DNA from: Lingula anatina | Taxonomy: Eukaryota; Brachiopoda; Lingulata; Lingulida; Lingulidae | Assembly: GCF_001039355.2 (NCBI RefSeq) | Contig: NW_019774625.1 | Coordinates: 1,048,009-1,112,008 of the forward strand | DNA: 64,000 nucleotides | Reading direction: 5' to 3' | Shown here: piece by piece, positions 12,796-26,000 of the stretch | Layout: each line of letters starts with the position of its first letter | How positions within the stretch are numbered: the first letter of the stretch is position 1 | Program-made: the position numbers and the translations under genes | The notes under the pieces: generated by a model | What the model saw: only the letters and a program-made list of their open reading frames with translations | What the model was told of the DNA's origin: nothing | Databases searched by the model: none

Positions 12796-15700
12796 GAGAC
12801 ACTTCAACCCTTTTTTATTATTTCCCAGTCATTTTGGTTAACTTGAACCTTTCAGCGCATAGGTATCTACGTTCAAGGTGAGAGGCCTAAGAAGCCTTTT
12901 AATTCATTTATCCATCACTTATTAATTTTTTATTATTATTATTTATTATCACTGCAGCAAGGGGCGCTGTCAAAACACACGTACTCAACTCCGAATCGTG
13001 CTATTTCGATTAGGTGAGTTTTAACTAGGATATGAGCCGACCATCCTCACACATTGGTTTTATTTGAATTGACCAGGTAGACAATAACCGGGTAGATCTG
13101 GCGATGATATGATACTTGGGCAATCCGAGTCGATGTCACGGGCAATCTGAGAAATGACCAATATTGGGGCTTGTGTGAACTATATACTGGATACTGGCTT
13201 GGACGGGAACCAGGGCCATGAATGCTGTTGTAAAATCCACAGTCAGACAATTTGTTCATTTTATAGTACATATAGTAAATGACGGAATTAATCGCCCATG
13301 ATTTTTTTCATATAAATAAAAAAAAAATTACACAGTTTTACAAAATCAGCACAACTCTTCTATTGACGTATGAGAAATTATCCACCACTGGCAGTGCTAA
13401 TTTGATATACTTTTAAAAAAAGTGCAAGTATTGCAAAAAGATATAGATTCTTACAAGCCTGCAAGCTTTGAACTACTGAGCACTCTCTTAGAATCTCTCT
13501 TTGCTATTCGTACACCGATATTCCACTGTAAACTCCAGGTCTCCATTGGCGGCTTAAGATTCTATGACGTTTCTCTAAATAGTTTCTTCAAGAAATTTTG
13601 CTCAGAGTTTTATTTTTATTTATTTATTTATTTTGCTGTTATGTGTTTAACAGTCCGTTTATCCGATTAATTACTTTTATCTTATTTGTATAGTGCATAT
13701 GTTGTTTCGTAATGTACTAGTATTCTCTGTAAGTCTGACATAGACAGTGGCCAACTCTTTCCGTGTGCTTATGATTGAGGATTTTCCCACTCGTACGCTT
13801 TTTTCATGGTAAATGATTGCCTATCTTACGTAATCCTATTGCTCACGTAAGATATTCTTTTGATATACTGCGTGGGGAAAAATAGCATTTTTAAATTACC
13901 CAGATGGAGTCCGGTTATCCAGTTTGGTGGCTAGAGACCAACCCGCTTAGCTTTCCCAAATGACCAAGGAGCATCTTGATTGTGGCTTTTCAAGCCCGCG
14001 GAAGCTCAACCTTTACCTTAATGGACTCCAATTGGCCCCGTATTCTGGAAAATCACATCATTGCAGGAATTGAACGAATTTAGGCACCTTTATGCCTCTT
14101 TCAGGCTATGATTATATTTGAAATAGCCATGTCCTCAACAGATTTGAGACAGAAGCAATGCAATATTTAAAGTAAAGATAACTAGGACAGGAGATATTTT
14201 GGTACCAAAAGTTCCCACCTCACCCCATACAATTATCCCCCTTTGCTTTGCTAAGCCTATTTCAATCGATCTTCTGTCTACATGGGTAAGGGTACCGATG
14301 GCATTTCGTGACTTGATGCACAATGGTCTCTTTCTACTCTTAAAATGTCATTTACGAGCTATACTGTTGTCTGTAGCAACACGTCGTGATAGGAAATGAA
14401 ATGACAATAACAAGTATCATTTTACTGTGCAGTCAGAGAATGATCTTGGCCTACTCGAGCACACTCTATTCATGCTTTCCTATTAGTTTTCTACTGCTGA
14501 TAAAGAGGAACGAAACATTAGGATGTCAACCACACACTTTTAGAATAAAAATGGTTTATTTGCAGACCGCCCATTAGAACAAGACAGCGAACGAAAACCG
14601 CCATCTTTGGCGGTACACACCAAAGATGCAGTAAAAAAGACACCAAACAGCTTTGATATTTCTACTACGTATTGTACGCAAGATAACAGTAACCTTTCCT
14701 GCAAATCAATGTTAGCTTAGCATATTTTTACAAAATTGTCATTAATACACAATTAATAGGCTTTAAAAAAAGGCAGCAAAGTTGTCAAATGTACAGACAC
14801 AAACCGAATTTTAAAAAATGCTACTGCACAGTATGTTTTATTTTGAATTTGTTGTTATCATTTTTAACCGCATAATCGCCGCCAATTTTTAATACTATAG
14901 GTTACATGAACGTTTAAGAATTTGTAATGGGCTTTAGTCCCATGGTATTTGTAAGTTACACATTGAACATGCTAATATGACAAAAATGAAAATTTCACAG
15001 AAAATTGCATAACTTCATAAAAAAATAACCCAGTAAGGCTGTTATTCGAACTTGACACGTATGTGAGTGGCATAAATTACTGCAAGTCTATAAAAAGTCG
15101 ACACGATTTTCTATAAATTGCGTAAACGGTGAATAGTGCACACTGGGCTGTTCATAAAAAATCAACACAGAAAAGACCCACTACACGTATGCTAACGAAT
15201 GACTACTACACTCGTCTTTGAAAACTACCTCATGTACAGGGAAAGGAGGCGAATTAATTTTTTATTGGGTAACCCCGTAGGGTTTTGGAGTTCTGTAATA
15301 AAGAAAGCTTTTGATGGTGAGATTTATGACGTTTTTGCTTTATCTTAATTTTCTGTCAGATACATTTTATTATGTTCAGCTTAACAACATGCTGCTTCGC
15401 ATTTATTGCAAGCAGATTGAAAAAAGGTTTCACCGCTGGCACAGGGTATTTCACAGAATTGCTTCTTTGTTCCCAAACAAGCTTTTATTTGACTTCCAAA
15501 CGCACATGCTGTTTTATATCTTCGTTTCTTTGCATTCATGTCACGGTTGTCGATGCCATACAGATACTGTCACAGACTTCTGACAAGAAGATATTGGATT
15601 GACCTCATTTAGGTTGCAATGCATTTAGGGTGCATGCTAACTACACATTCGCCTTTCAACTCCATCGGTTTACTTCATTAATATCGGAAATAAAAGGTTT

Positions 15701-18537
15701 GCTTCCAAATCTGGCCGACACGCAGCACGTTCGATCAATTTTTAATGAAAAGTAATTGCTATCATTTTTCCTACTAGCTCGGGCGTTTTATAATGTCCAA
15801 ACAGGGTAATTATGAAGAGGGGTGGTCTTTAAATTTTCATGGTTTTGTTTTATTGATTCACAAAGCTGCCTTGTACTCAGAGTGCTGACCTTCTCGTTCA
15901 AATTATGTTTGCGTTTGTAATAGAATCGAGATAGTGTTGTTGAAATCACTGAGAGAATCACAAAGTACGATAAAGTTACAAAACCAAGGTTACATTTTGT
16001 AAAGTAGTTGGCCCAAATAAAACCGAAATGAATGCTTTCAAAGTGCATGTCACGTAACCAGAAAAGAAGAAACATACTGTCGAACCATTAACTGATTACA
16101 AAAACTTTCGCGCAGCATAAACTGGATTAGTAGTGCCCCTAAGACAACACGATATCACAGTCATCAAGAGAAGGGGGTTTCAACGTGCTAAATTAAAGCA
16201 GGTTGAATGAGCTGGGGCAGGTACGTGTCGTCTGTCTTTTTATGTACAGTGATAGCAAATCTAGTGTCTGTCAACAGTTTTACACGAAGGTAAGATCGTG
16301 TGGTTAACTGAAAAGTATTATTTGAAGTAGAAATATTACTATAAATTTGAGTAAAATCTGACGACTTGTGTGGAATATATGGAATTTACTTTCCCTTTTC
16401 ATTATGATTCAATTCTTAAAACTCTTAAAATTGTTACAGATAAGAGACATTCCTTTCAAGTTCCAAGTGATTCAGTTTCAAATTTATTCAACTCTCAGTA
16501 TCGTTCTAAGTAAACAGAACCAAAGACCAGCTTACAAAATTATTTTGTTTTGTATTCTCCTACAGTTACCTTTATTCTTTAGTTTAGAAAGAAGCCTGTG
16601 GCATTGGCCTTTTTACCAAGTGTACACTGTAAAACTGGAATAGTTTGCAATTCATGAAGGCATATTCATTGCTAGGTCGGTTCCGTTAGCAGGTTTTCAC
16701 TGTATAAGGTCAACCCATTTAGAAAATATCCACAAAAGGTGTGGTCATCAACAATTCTCTGAGGATTAGTCTAAACGTCACATGGTCGATTTAGCCATGG
16801 CCAAACAGCAATAAGATAACCTGGTACCGAGGTGATGTATTGTTTACATGATTTGTTTCTCCTTTGTATCTCTTACATCTGCATTTGAACCAGAGGAAAA
16901 ATATTTTTATTTGGAGAGCCAATATTTGACTTATGTTTACCATGAATGCATCGTCCTTGGTGGTCTCTTTAAAGATATGAATGGACATGTCAAAATAATT
17001 CCACTGAACTCGACGGAATGCAGCCTTATAGTTTCAAATAGTGCAACTGAAAGAAACACTACAGGGCTTTGTTTCATTATTTCCTTTTGTTTCGGCTTTG
17101 TTTAATTAGGAACTGGACGGACAGCTAATAAGGCCAAGTTTTCCATCTTTAAGGCAAAACAGTTTTTAAGCATTTGTTTTTGGCTGACCGAGTGAGAAAT
17201 TTTGGTTATGTTTGGCATGTGGATTTTATTGGAATTGTGTAAGTAACTGATAATAGTATTTGCATGTGTTACGGGGAATGAACAGACAAAAGGTTTAACC
17301 TGCACTCTCGCTAACGAATTTTTTCCTTTGTTGTATCGTTTTGTTGCTCTCTGGTTATATATCATTGCGACTGTCTTTCGTCAGTAGTATATGATTTACA
17401 GGTTGCTTATCAGAGTTGTCAAATAAATTGATACTTATTTCTCTCTGTTTCATGGACATGTGCAACATTTAGGACCTCCCTTTATCCTGACCAATGGTGT
17501 CTTAAAACAACGTCGTTTCAATTGTTTTAAGTTTTACTTCAACTAATTCGTGTGCCCCAAATGTTCAAAGGGTCACCAAATAGATAATTACAAAGATTTG
17601 CTGGTCAAATTGTACAAGTGTATAGGCTAGGTCCTTTCCTGGGAATTTCAATCGTAATCAGTCTTCTACAAAAAATGTATATAACACATGGCATAAGATA
17701 GGCAGTTGTAGTGGAACTTGAGTTTTATAGTGGTATCCACGTTTTTTTTTTTCTGGGGTAAATGGGGTTCCTGTATTTTCTTATAGTTTACTATTTGGGG
17801 TGGTCTTGATATGCTAACCACCTTCCTACCGGTCAGCTCTCTTTATCGTAAACATATAACATGCATGGCATTTTACAGATAACTGATATGGTATTTGTGT
17901 TTTACCCGTTGCTAGATATTCAATAACGCCATAAGACTCTAGCGCTTCCAAGCGGCTCAAAAGAAACTTGGTGGCGAAGACAGATTCGATTAATTCATAT
18001 AAACAGAGCGTTGATGGAATAGTCGATATTGATTTTAAACCACAATATATCGTTAGTTCAACAGCCTGTCTTCTATGTAAATTCAAAGTACAGGTAGCTA
18101 ACTTTTGCGTAACCATCATTGTCAGTGGTGACAGAAAATTATCGTTTCAACTGTGTTGAGGCACGGCAATCATCTGCATTACGCAGAACATCAGCAGTGG
18201 AATGCATCGGCAGTTTTTATATCAAATACGTTACAATGAACCAGCTGGACGACAAACTCGACAAACACATCACCCATCATTAAGCACAACTTTGCCAAAA
18301 AGGCTCCAATCAACATTTCCCCTGTTGCTTTTTATTGTCACATTATACGCACACTCCGGATTTTACAACACATTGCACAGAACGGCACAGATAAGCACCA
18401 GCATAGAGTTTCTGTGTTTGTCAGTCTCCTACATTAAACCGCAGATCATGCGATGTGGCGTGCCGATGCTCTGCGAAAGTCTAGTTATTTGAGAAAGGAC
18501 CGGATGTTAGCGTGATATTATAACACTGCCACAGACC
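12796..18537. other. Spacer with no recognised gene
   Basis: No supported exon. It contains a perfect 10-bp inverted repeat (13822-13831 / 13845-13854) and a short inverted repeat around GGAGTCC / GGACTCC (13906-14030). Minus-strand frames at 15788-16075 and 17826-18119 have no recognisable domain. Confidence 0.6.
13822..13854. repeat. Perfect 10-bp inverted repeat (hairpin)
   Basis: TATCTTACGT and ACGTAAGATA are separated by 13 bases. No T-run or other terminator feature follows. The role is unknown. Confidence 0.7.
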
Positions 18538-18538
18538 A

Positions 18539-18841
18539 CAAGGGAAATATGCCCAATAAAGCAAAATTCCAACTCCGCCCGACAGTACAAACAACTTTGG
18601 CAACTTGCCTTTTATTGAATGAGAAACATTTGGAAAGAAAGGGTATTTTACAAGTCGTAACAAAATGGTGGGAAAGAAGATGCTCCAAAAATAGATAGTA
18701 TAAGAGAAGCGAGCTAGGCGATGGTGTAGTGAAACCTGCAGGATTCCCTTGTATGATATTGAGAGCTAACTTAAACCATGTCACGCTGCAGAGAAGTTAT
18801 GCTCACCTGGAGCTTTCGGCCGCAAGGGAAATATGCCCAAT
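18539..18841. repeat. 19-bp direct repeats flanking about 265 bases, possible insertion
   Basis: CAAGGGAAATATGCCCAAT-type copies lie at 18539-18557 and 18823-18841 and agree across the 19 bases. They may be a target-site duplication around an inserted sequence, or a local duplication just downstream of the death-domain gene. The enclosed DNA has no poly-A end or terminal inverted repeats that I can see. Confidence 0.5.
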
Positions 18842-18940
18842 GAATAAAATGGAATAGGATAGTTAAAAAAAGAAAACATCAGATAAATGTTTTTTTCAAT
18901 CGAAAATGGAAAAACAAATCCAATTGCGTGCAAATTAGTT

Positions 18941-18946
18941 TTTATT
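18941..18946 (-). terminator. Candidate polyadenylation signal for the death-domain gene
   Basis: TTTATT on the plus strand reads AATAAA on the minus strand, 92 bases beyond the stop codon at 19038. It is the nearest canonical hexamer I noticed downstream of the gene. In AT-rich DNA this hexamer is common, so the support is modest. Confidence 0.4.
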
Positions 18947-19037
18947 TTGGAATAATTTCTAGAGCACGCCTACTTTGCTTGGCTTGATGGATTAGGTTAA
19001 AGGAGTGGTGCATAAAACGTGCACATTAATGTAGAAC

Positions 19038-19559
19038 CTAACAAATAAAAAACAAATTTTCATTTTCTGGGGCTTTTTTAGCTCCAACGACATATTTGTA
19101 AAAGAAATGTCTGAATCTCTGGTAGTGCAGACGACACTTCAGGCACGGACATTTCCAACTGCAAGAACAAGCTAATAATATGCAAAGTAGCAACAGGCTA
19201 AGCGTTCCAGACACTACAGCCGCAATTTGCATTCTTGTCCAGTGTTCTTTCGTCTGCTCTTGTTGGTCAGTTATTAGCTTCTCGTCGTCGTCAGCAGCAG
19301 CGTTCTCAGTGTCCCAATCCAGCAACAAAGAATGGTCTTTACTTATCTGCTTTTTAAATGGGTCGTCGAGAAATAGTCGTTGCACATTCTGTGCCTTTTC
19401 CCTGTAGACAGAGAGAGAAAGCTTGTCGGCCAGTTCGTGATGATTTAACTGATGAAGGCGAGTTGCAAGATCGTGAAAACTTTTCCCCTTTCCCTCATGG
19501 CTGTCCCAGTGAAGGAGAAGTTGTAGGCAGGGCTTGTGAGGTTCTTTCAAACCAGATAC
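19038..19559 (-). CDS. Exon 2 of a transmembrane death-domain (TMDD1-like) protein
   Basis: Second and last coding exon, 173 codons plus stop. The acceptor is ACAACAG| (AG is the complement of 19561-19560), phase 0, which matches the exon 1 donor across a 645-base intron. Residues 73-127 complete a death-domain-like fold: CLQLLLHWDSHEGKGKS with W90, then LATRLHQLNHHELADKL, the pattern of the last two death-domain helices. Cys54 (exon 1) and Cys83 are the only ectodomain cysteines and could form a disulfide. An acidic linker follows (157-166, DDDE), then one transmembrane helix at about 184-205 (IAAVVSGTLSLLLLCILLA). The tail has five cysteines at 203-214 (candidate palmitoylation sites) and a basic, aromatic stretch. 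Known: TMDD1-type proteins have a signal peptide, a death domain and one membrane span. Inferred: this is a family member with the death fold outside the cell. The function is unknown. Confidence 0.74.
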   Translation of the reverse strand, partial: VSGLKEPHKPCLQLLLHWDSHEGKGKSFHDLATRLHQLNHHELADKLSLSVYREKAQNVQRLFLDDPFKKQISKDHSLLLDWDTENAAADDDEKLITDQQEQTKEHWTRMQIAAVVSGTLSLLLLCILLACSCSWKCPCLKCRLHYQRFRHFFYKYVVGAKKAPENENLFFIC

Positions 19560-20204
19560 CTGTTGTACACATGTGTTAAGCAATTGATAATAAAAATGAA
19601 TGCAAACTTGCAATAACGTGTAATTCATTTGCATTTACAGATAATTTTCAGTTCCGTGCCTATTGTTAACCTATAGATCGAGACTAAGTATAACGTGAAT
19701 GAGAGTAGCAAAATGAGAGAATTCAATAATATTAGCATGATAACATGATAAGCGACAGGCCTAATAAATGTAGGTGAGAGGTTATCTTTCACACTTTTCC
19801 ACAGAAGCGAAAGAACATGCCATACGCCATGTTTTATATATCTTCTTAATTTTCCAACACGAATACAATCATAGTCATTTTCAAAGTTGGGAGACCATTT
19901 AGAATTTCTACATGGAGATTTACTTCTGACTTTTATAAGATTTTTTTATGTAGGCATGTGCATATAGGTGATGAAACTGAATCTTCGATAACGATAATTA
20001 ACATCATGGATTTCTTGGCAATCGCTATTGTAACATAGCTAAAAACGTGATTGGTTATACATGCATTTTTCTAGTCAACGACCAACCTAGTCAAACATTT
20101 AATGGTATTCAGCGTGTTAACAGATATAAATTATAATTACGGACATGAATTTTCATGACATGTCAGCCTCGAATACTTCTAGTTTAAGCTCCCTGTATCC
20201 TCAC

Positions 20205-20420
20205 CGTGTGATCAAGTATGATGTGCTCTGTTTCATGCAAAGCCTCGGATACCTTCCTGCATTCAGCGGGCGACAAGTGATCAGCAACCATCTGTAGCTG
20301 GTGAATGTTCAGATCATACGTTCCATTAACAGCATCCTGATGAAATATTAGAGGTAGGAATAGTAGCCATATGCTGCAATTCGTCAACATTTCAGTTGTT
20401 GTTGTGATTGTCGTTGGCAT
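20205..20420 (-). CDS. Exon 1 of a transmembrane death-domain (TMDD1-like) protein
   Basis: First coding exon of a type I membrane protein. On the minus strand the first ATG is at 20420-20418 (A at -3), with a second in-frame ATG at 20390-20388. An in-frame TAA at 20475-20477 closes the frame upstream, so no coding exon precedes it. Numbering from the first ATG, residues 17-26 (IWLLFLPLIF) form the hydrophobic core of a signal peptide, N32-G-T is a glycosylation sequon, and residues 37-72 contain helices such as L..VADHLSPAECRKVSEAL that resemble the first half of a death domain. The exon ends after an ACG codon at a good donor (ACG|GTGAGG, GT at 20204-20203), phase 0. The start at 20390 gives a more typical short signal peptide and cannot be excluded. 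Together with exon 2 the protein is 245 (or 235) residues. Confidence 0.72.
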
Positions 20421-20439
20421 GTTGGTAGTGATGGCAACT

Positions 20440-21310
20440 ATATGTGATGTCACGAACAGTTGTGACGCTACCTTTTACAGTTTGACGTCGTGTAGCGTAA
20501 CGTCATGGCAGAAATGTGTTGTGGCACGTTTAGTTATGGAATGTAACGTCAAGGGTGTGTCAACAGATAGAACATATATTTAACTTTCTAATTTTTTTCC
20601 TATTTTTTTTCTTATTTTTTGTTAGGTCCTACAACGAGAAAAAATGTGAACGGTAAGTTTAAAGTTTGTTTGATCTTTATGCAAATTCCTGTACATATTT
20701 ATTTTCTTTGCGATGCGTTCACATTTCATCACAATCAACATAAGCCAAGGCGTATCCATGGGTTTGTGGCGTGTCCCAGCAACGTGACGTAATATGGCGA
20801 CCCAAGCTGTTAATCGAACGTTTTGCAAATGTTCGGAAGGGGGGGGGGGGCTATTACATGTAAGAGGACACCTGCAAAACATTGGTAACGACGTTAAAGC
20901 AATAATAACTCTTCCTTTGAGATTCAAAATTCCGCATGAAATACATTGTAAACAACGCATGGAAATATATTCCATTGTATTTTACCACTAAAGGGCCGTT
21001 ATTGTAGTATAACTAAAATCAGTGCTTGTCAAAAGGGCTTTCGATGCTTTTCTTCCCGGACATCAAGGCATTCGTTGCTAATGACGTAATGGTGTCACGC
21101 GGATTCTCGCGTTCATTCGAGACCAAAATAACATAGATCTATGGCGCCAAACGCATTAATGCAGACGCAGACGAGTTTTTGTACAGTGCGTCGGATAACG
21201 AAAAGCCCAGAATGGCACACATTGTAGATATTTATGTATTTTTAACAAAAAGACGAATATATCTCATGAATCGTTTATAGTGTTGTTGTTGTCTGCTTTT
21301 CCCGCGGTTT
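20440..21310 (-). promoter_or_regulatory. Putative promoter region of the death-domain gene with CRE/ATF-like sites
   Basis: This flank upstream of exon 1 is richer in CpG than the surrounding DNA. CRE-like sites are TGATGTCA (20445-20452), TGACG (20463-20467), TGACGTCG (20483-20490), and TAACGTCA twice (20498-20505 and 20544-20551); TGACGTAA occurs at 20785-20792 and 21082-21089. AATATGGCGAC at 20791-20801 resembles a YY1 site, and GCGCCAAA at 21144-21151 resembles an E2F site. A G12 run sits at 20839-20850. The motifs are seen; their use as a promoter is inference from position and clustering. Confidence 0.4.
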
Positions 21311-23050
<1,740 letters not shown>

Positions 23051-26000
23051 CATTGCAAACAAAGTTTTCGTATCAAAATCAAATATGAATCGATGGTTTG
23101 TCAGCTGCAGATAACTTGTGCGGAACAAAGAGTTTGGCCGCCGCTATCTGAATCCGCCACAAATACAGTCATACAGTGTCATATAATTGCGTCATGAAGA
23201 GCATCAGCAGACAGTGACTGATAAGTATTCAGCCTCCCATCCCGTCACAACCCTTCAAAATACCACGAATAGTCACCTTGGGACGTACGGCGATACTAGA
23301 CAGAATGCTCAATATCTTTTGGCTGCAAGGGAACTTTTTGCCATCTAGTCTGAATTAAAAGGTGCAGCAAACAATCAGTTTGGCATTGAGCGAATGCTTG
23401 TGGGCTTTAACAATACATTAGCAGTTTCAAAATCTATGATAAACACACAGCGGCTCTGCGAAAGCACTTGACGTTTCCGCCGATTTGTAATTTAAGATAT
23501 TGTCTTCCTGGAGAATGAAGAATTAAACTATTTAGGAAATAAAATAACCCATCGGGAACATCATACGGTGTTATCTTTGATACATGGGTGAAATCATGTG
23601 AACTTGGGTTCCGCGTGTTATACCCAAGTTATTCATATGGATACGAACATATGGGTACCTTTGGTGCCGTTGGCTGTCGTGTGCAGAGAATGTCGCTCTA
23701 TTTATCAAAGTATACAAAAATGTAGAGCTCCATGTATATTAAATAAAAAGTGCAGTCCCTCGAAGAATAGCGGAGCGTCGGGTTCCCATTTCCTCTCACC
23801 GGGCACTATCCCCCATATTATATATAGTCCCCTCAGGACTGTGTACTGTTTGTTAAGCCTACTATTTCATACTAGTTTGTACGTGGAAGTAATTTTTCAT
23901 AATATTAACCCGTGCTATACTTAGGCCTATATTTGCCTATCTAACCCTCCTCCCTCTGTCTTCGCAATTTCACTGTTACTTCCTGGTGAAATTCATGTTG
24001 CACTGTACTCATGTCTATAATAAAACATCTAGCTTATTAAGCTTTTTCTTTTAAACATTGTAAATCGCCAGCCTGCCTCCAGTTGTTATTTTTTCATCTC
24101 TATACACTCTGTACACACTGGCCAGAAAAGAAATGAATAAACAGAGATGGTGATAATGATATGAAAGAAAGAAAGTAACTATCAGTTACATCATCTTTCA
24201 TTATTCAACATTCAATGGACTATGTTTCCTCTAGTAATGTCAACCAGTTTTCCTTTTGGCTAAAACCAAAGGTAAGGAGATCGTACGAAGATTTATCTAA
24301 TTGCCGTTTCAGTCGTTCATTGGTATTTTTTTATCGATTTTGCCAGGTAAAAACTGCCCTAGGATAATGGGCAAATGCACCAACAATGGGCCCTATTTCA
24401 CAAGGGACTTTGGTTGGGATATTTTCTGGTGCTTTTTACACACTATGGGATTCACCAGTAGAAACATCAAATAAATGCATCAGTTAATCTGTCTTTGACG
24501 TGAGGTGATTTTTAATGTGCATTTCTACTGCATTTCTGTTGGCTTAGTAACGTATATATTATATATCTTATATATTTTGATTGTTGAATGAACGAATTAA
24601 CGTGCCCTTTACACTTATGTTAGTCTTGTCTCTGAAATGGACATTTCTGTCTCAAACATAAACGAAATTCATTGACGGTTAGGTATGAAAAAACACCCGG
24701 GCGACAAAAGTGAATGTAATACTCCATATTCTTTACTTCCATGTATATTAAAGTCACACTACCTCTGCCCGACCACAACATTTCCCAGATCGCTATCTAC
24801 GCGTTCAGATGCAAACTGTATTTTTTTCACGTTGTCCATTCACTGGAGAATTGCAGTGTTTCTTGCTTTGTGGTTTTTTTTTTTTTTTTTTTTTTTTTTT
24901 TGTACCTACACGTCAAGGTGCTCGTTATCTCCGTGCAGCAATGGTCGTGATAAGAGTTGGCAACGCAGCGGGTGGATGGTTCGATGATAGAGAACAAGTG
25001 TGATGTTTCCACAAAGAAGTATTCTGAAAGAGCTGAGGTGCATGGAAAACACAGTACGTTGATTTAATTACTGAAGCACATGCACCAATCTTCTTGTTCG
25101 AGTTACTTGGACTGTGTATCATTTTTACATATTGCGTAATGTCAGGTAATGCAATTATACTGTTCCAGATAAAATATAAAAGAGAAGTGTGTCGCTTATT
25201 GATGTAAAAGACTTACCCCCCCCCCTCCCCAAAGGTACTCACTTTTTTGGCACCTGTTAGCATGTTATAAGGTAAAGTTTGCAGAAAACAAAGCGACCAA
25301 GTATTTCTGAAAAAAGCTTTTTAATGTGGTTTAATACCTTGCTGTAAGGAACTGTACTTCGCAATATTAAGTGCATCGCAAATTCAGCGTTTGAAGTCTA
25401 CATTGAGATCACGCAATGTACATGTATTAATGAACTAGAGACGGATTGAGTATTTGATCCCCTTTGACGAGCCAAGTCTGAATGCTGTTTTGCATAACAC
25501 AACTAGCCGTCAGTATAAAATACATGAACGATATATTTAGCCGAGCATTTTTTTTCAGAAGTTTCAAACCAAGGCTGACTCTGAGCATCGATTTCTCGAT
25601 TAAAATTTTTCTATTTGTCTTTTGCGAGGAAAGTGACCCAAAATAGAAGTTTTTTCTTATTAATTAAGAGATATACATGCAGTAATACGTCATACATTTG
25701 CCTCGTCGTATCGGGTCGCGTTAACTTAAGCTTACAATGGACAGACGTTCAAGAGAGTGATGCAAAATTTCTAGTTTTTGTTGTGTGTTGTAAATTTTTA
25801 ACTACAATATTTATTGTTTCAAGCACATACGTAAACATAATTGGCCATTTTTGTGTTACGCTCACTGAAATTTTAACATACATTACGTAACACTATTCGA
25901 TAAACTTAAATCTACTTTTATGTCAATCGACATTCAAAACGGTCATTTACGGATCTATACACTGCCCAGTGTCACAAAAATGCATTCACAGCCAAAACGG

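Noticed and set aside
20622-20975. Minus-strand 117-codon frame upstream of the death-domain gene
   Set aside because: It crosses the G12 run and the putative promoter, with no domain and no link to the gene.
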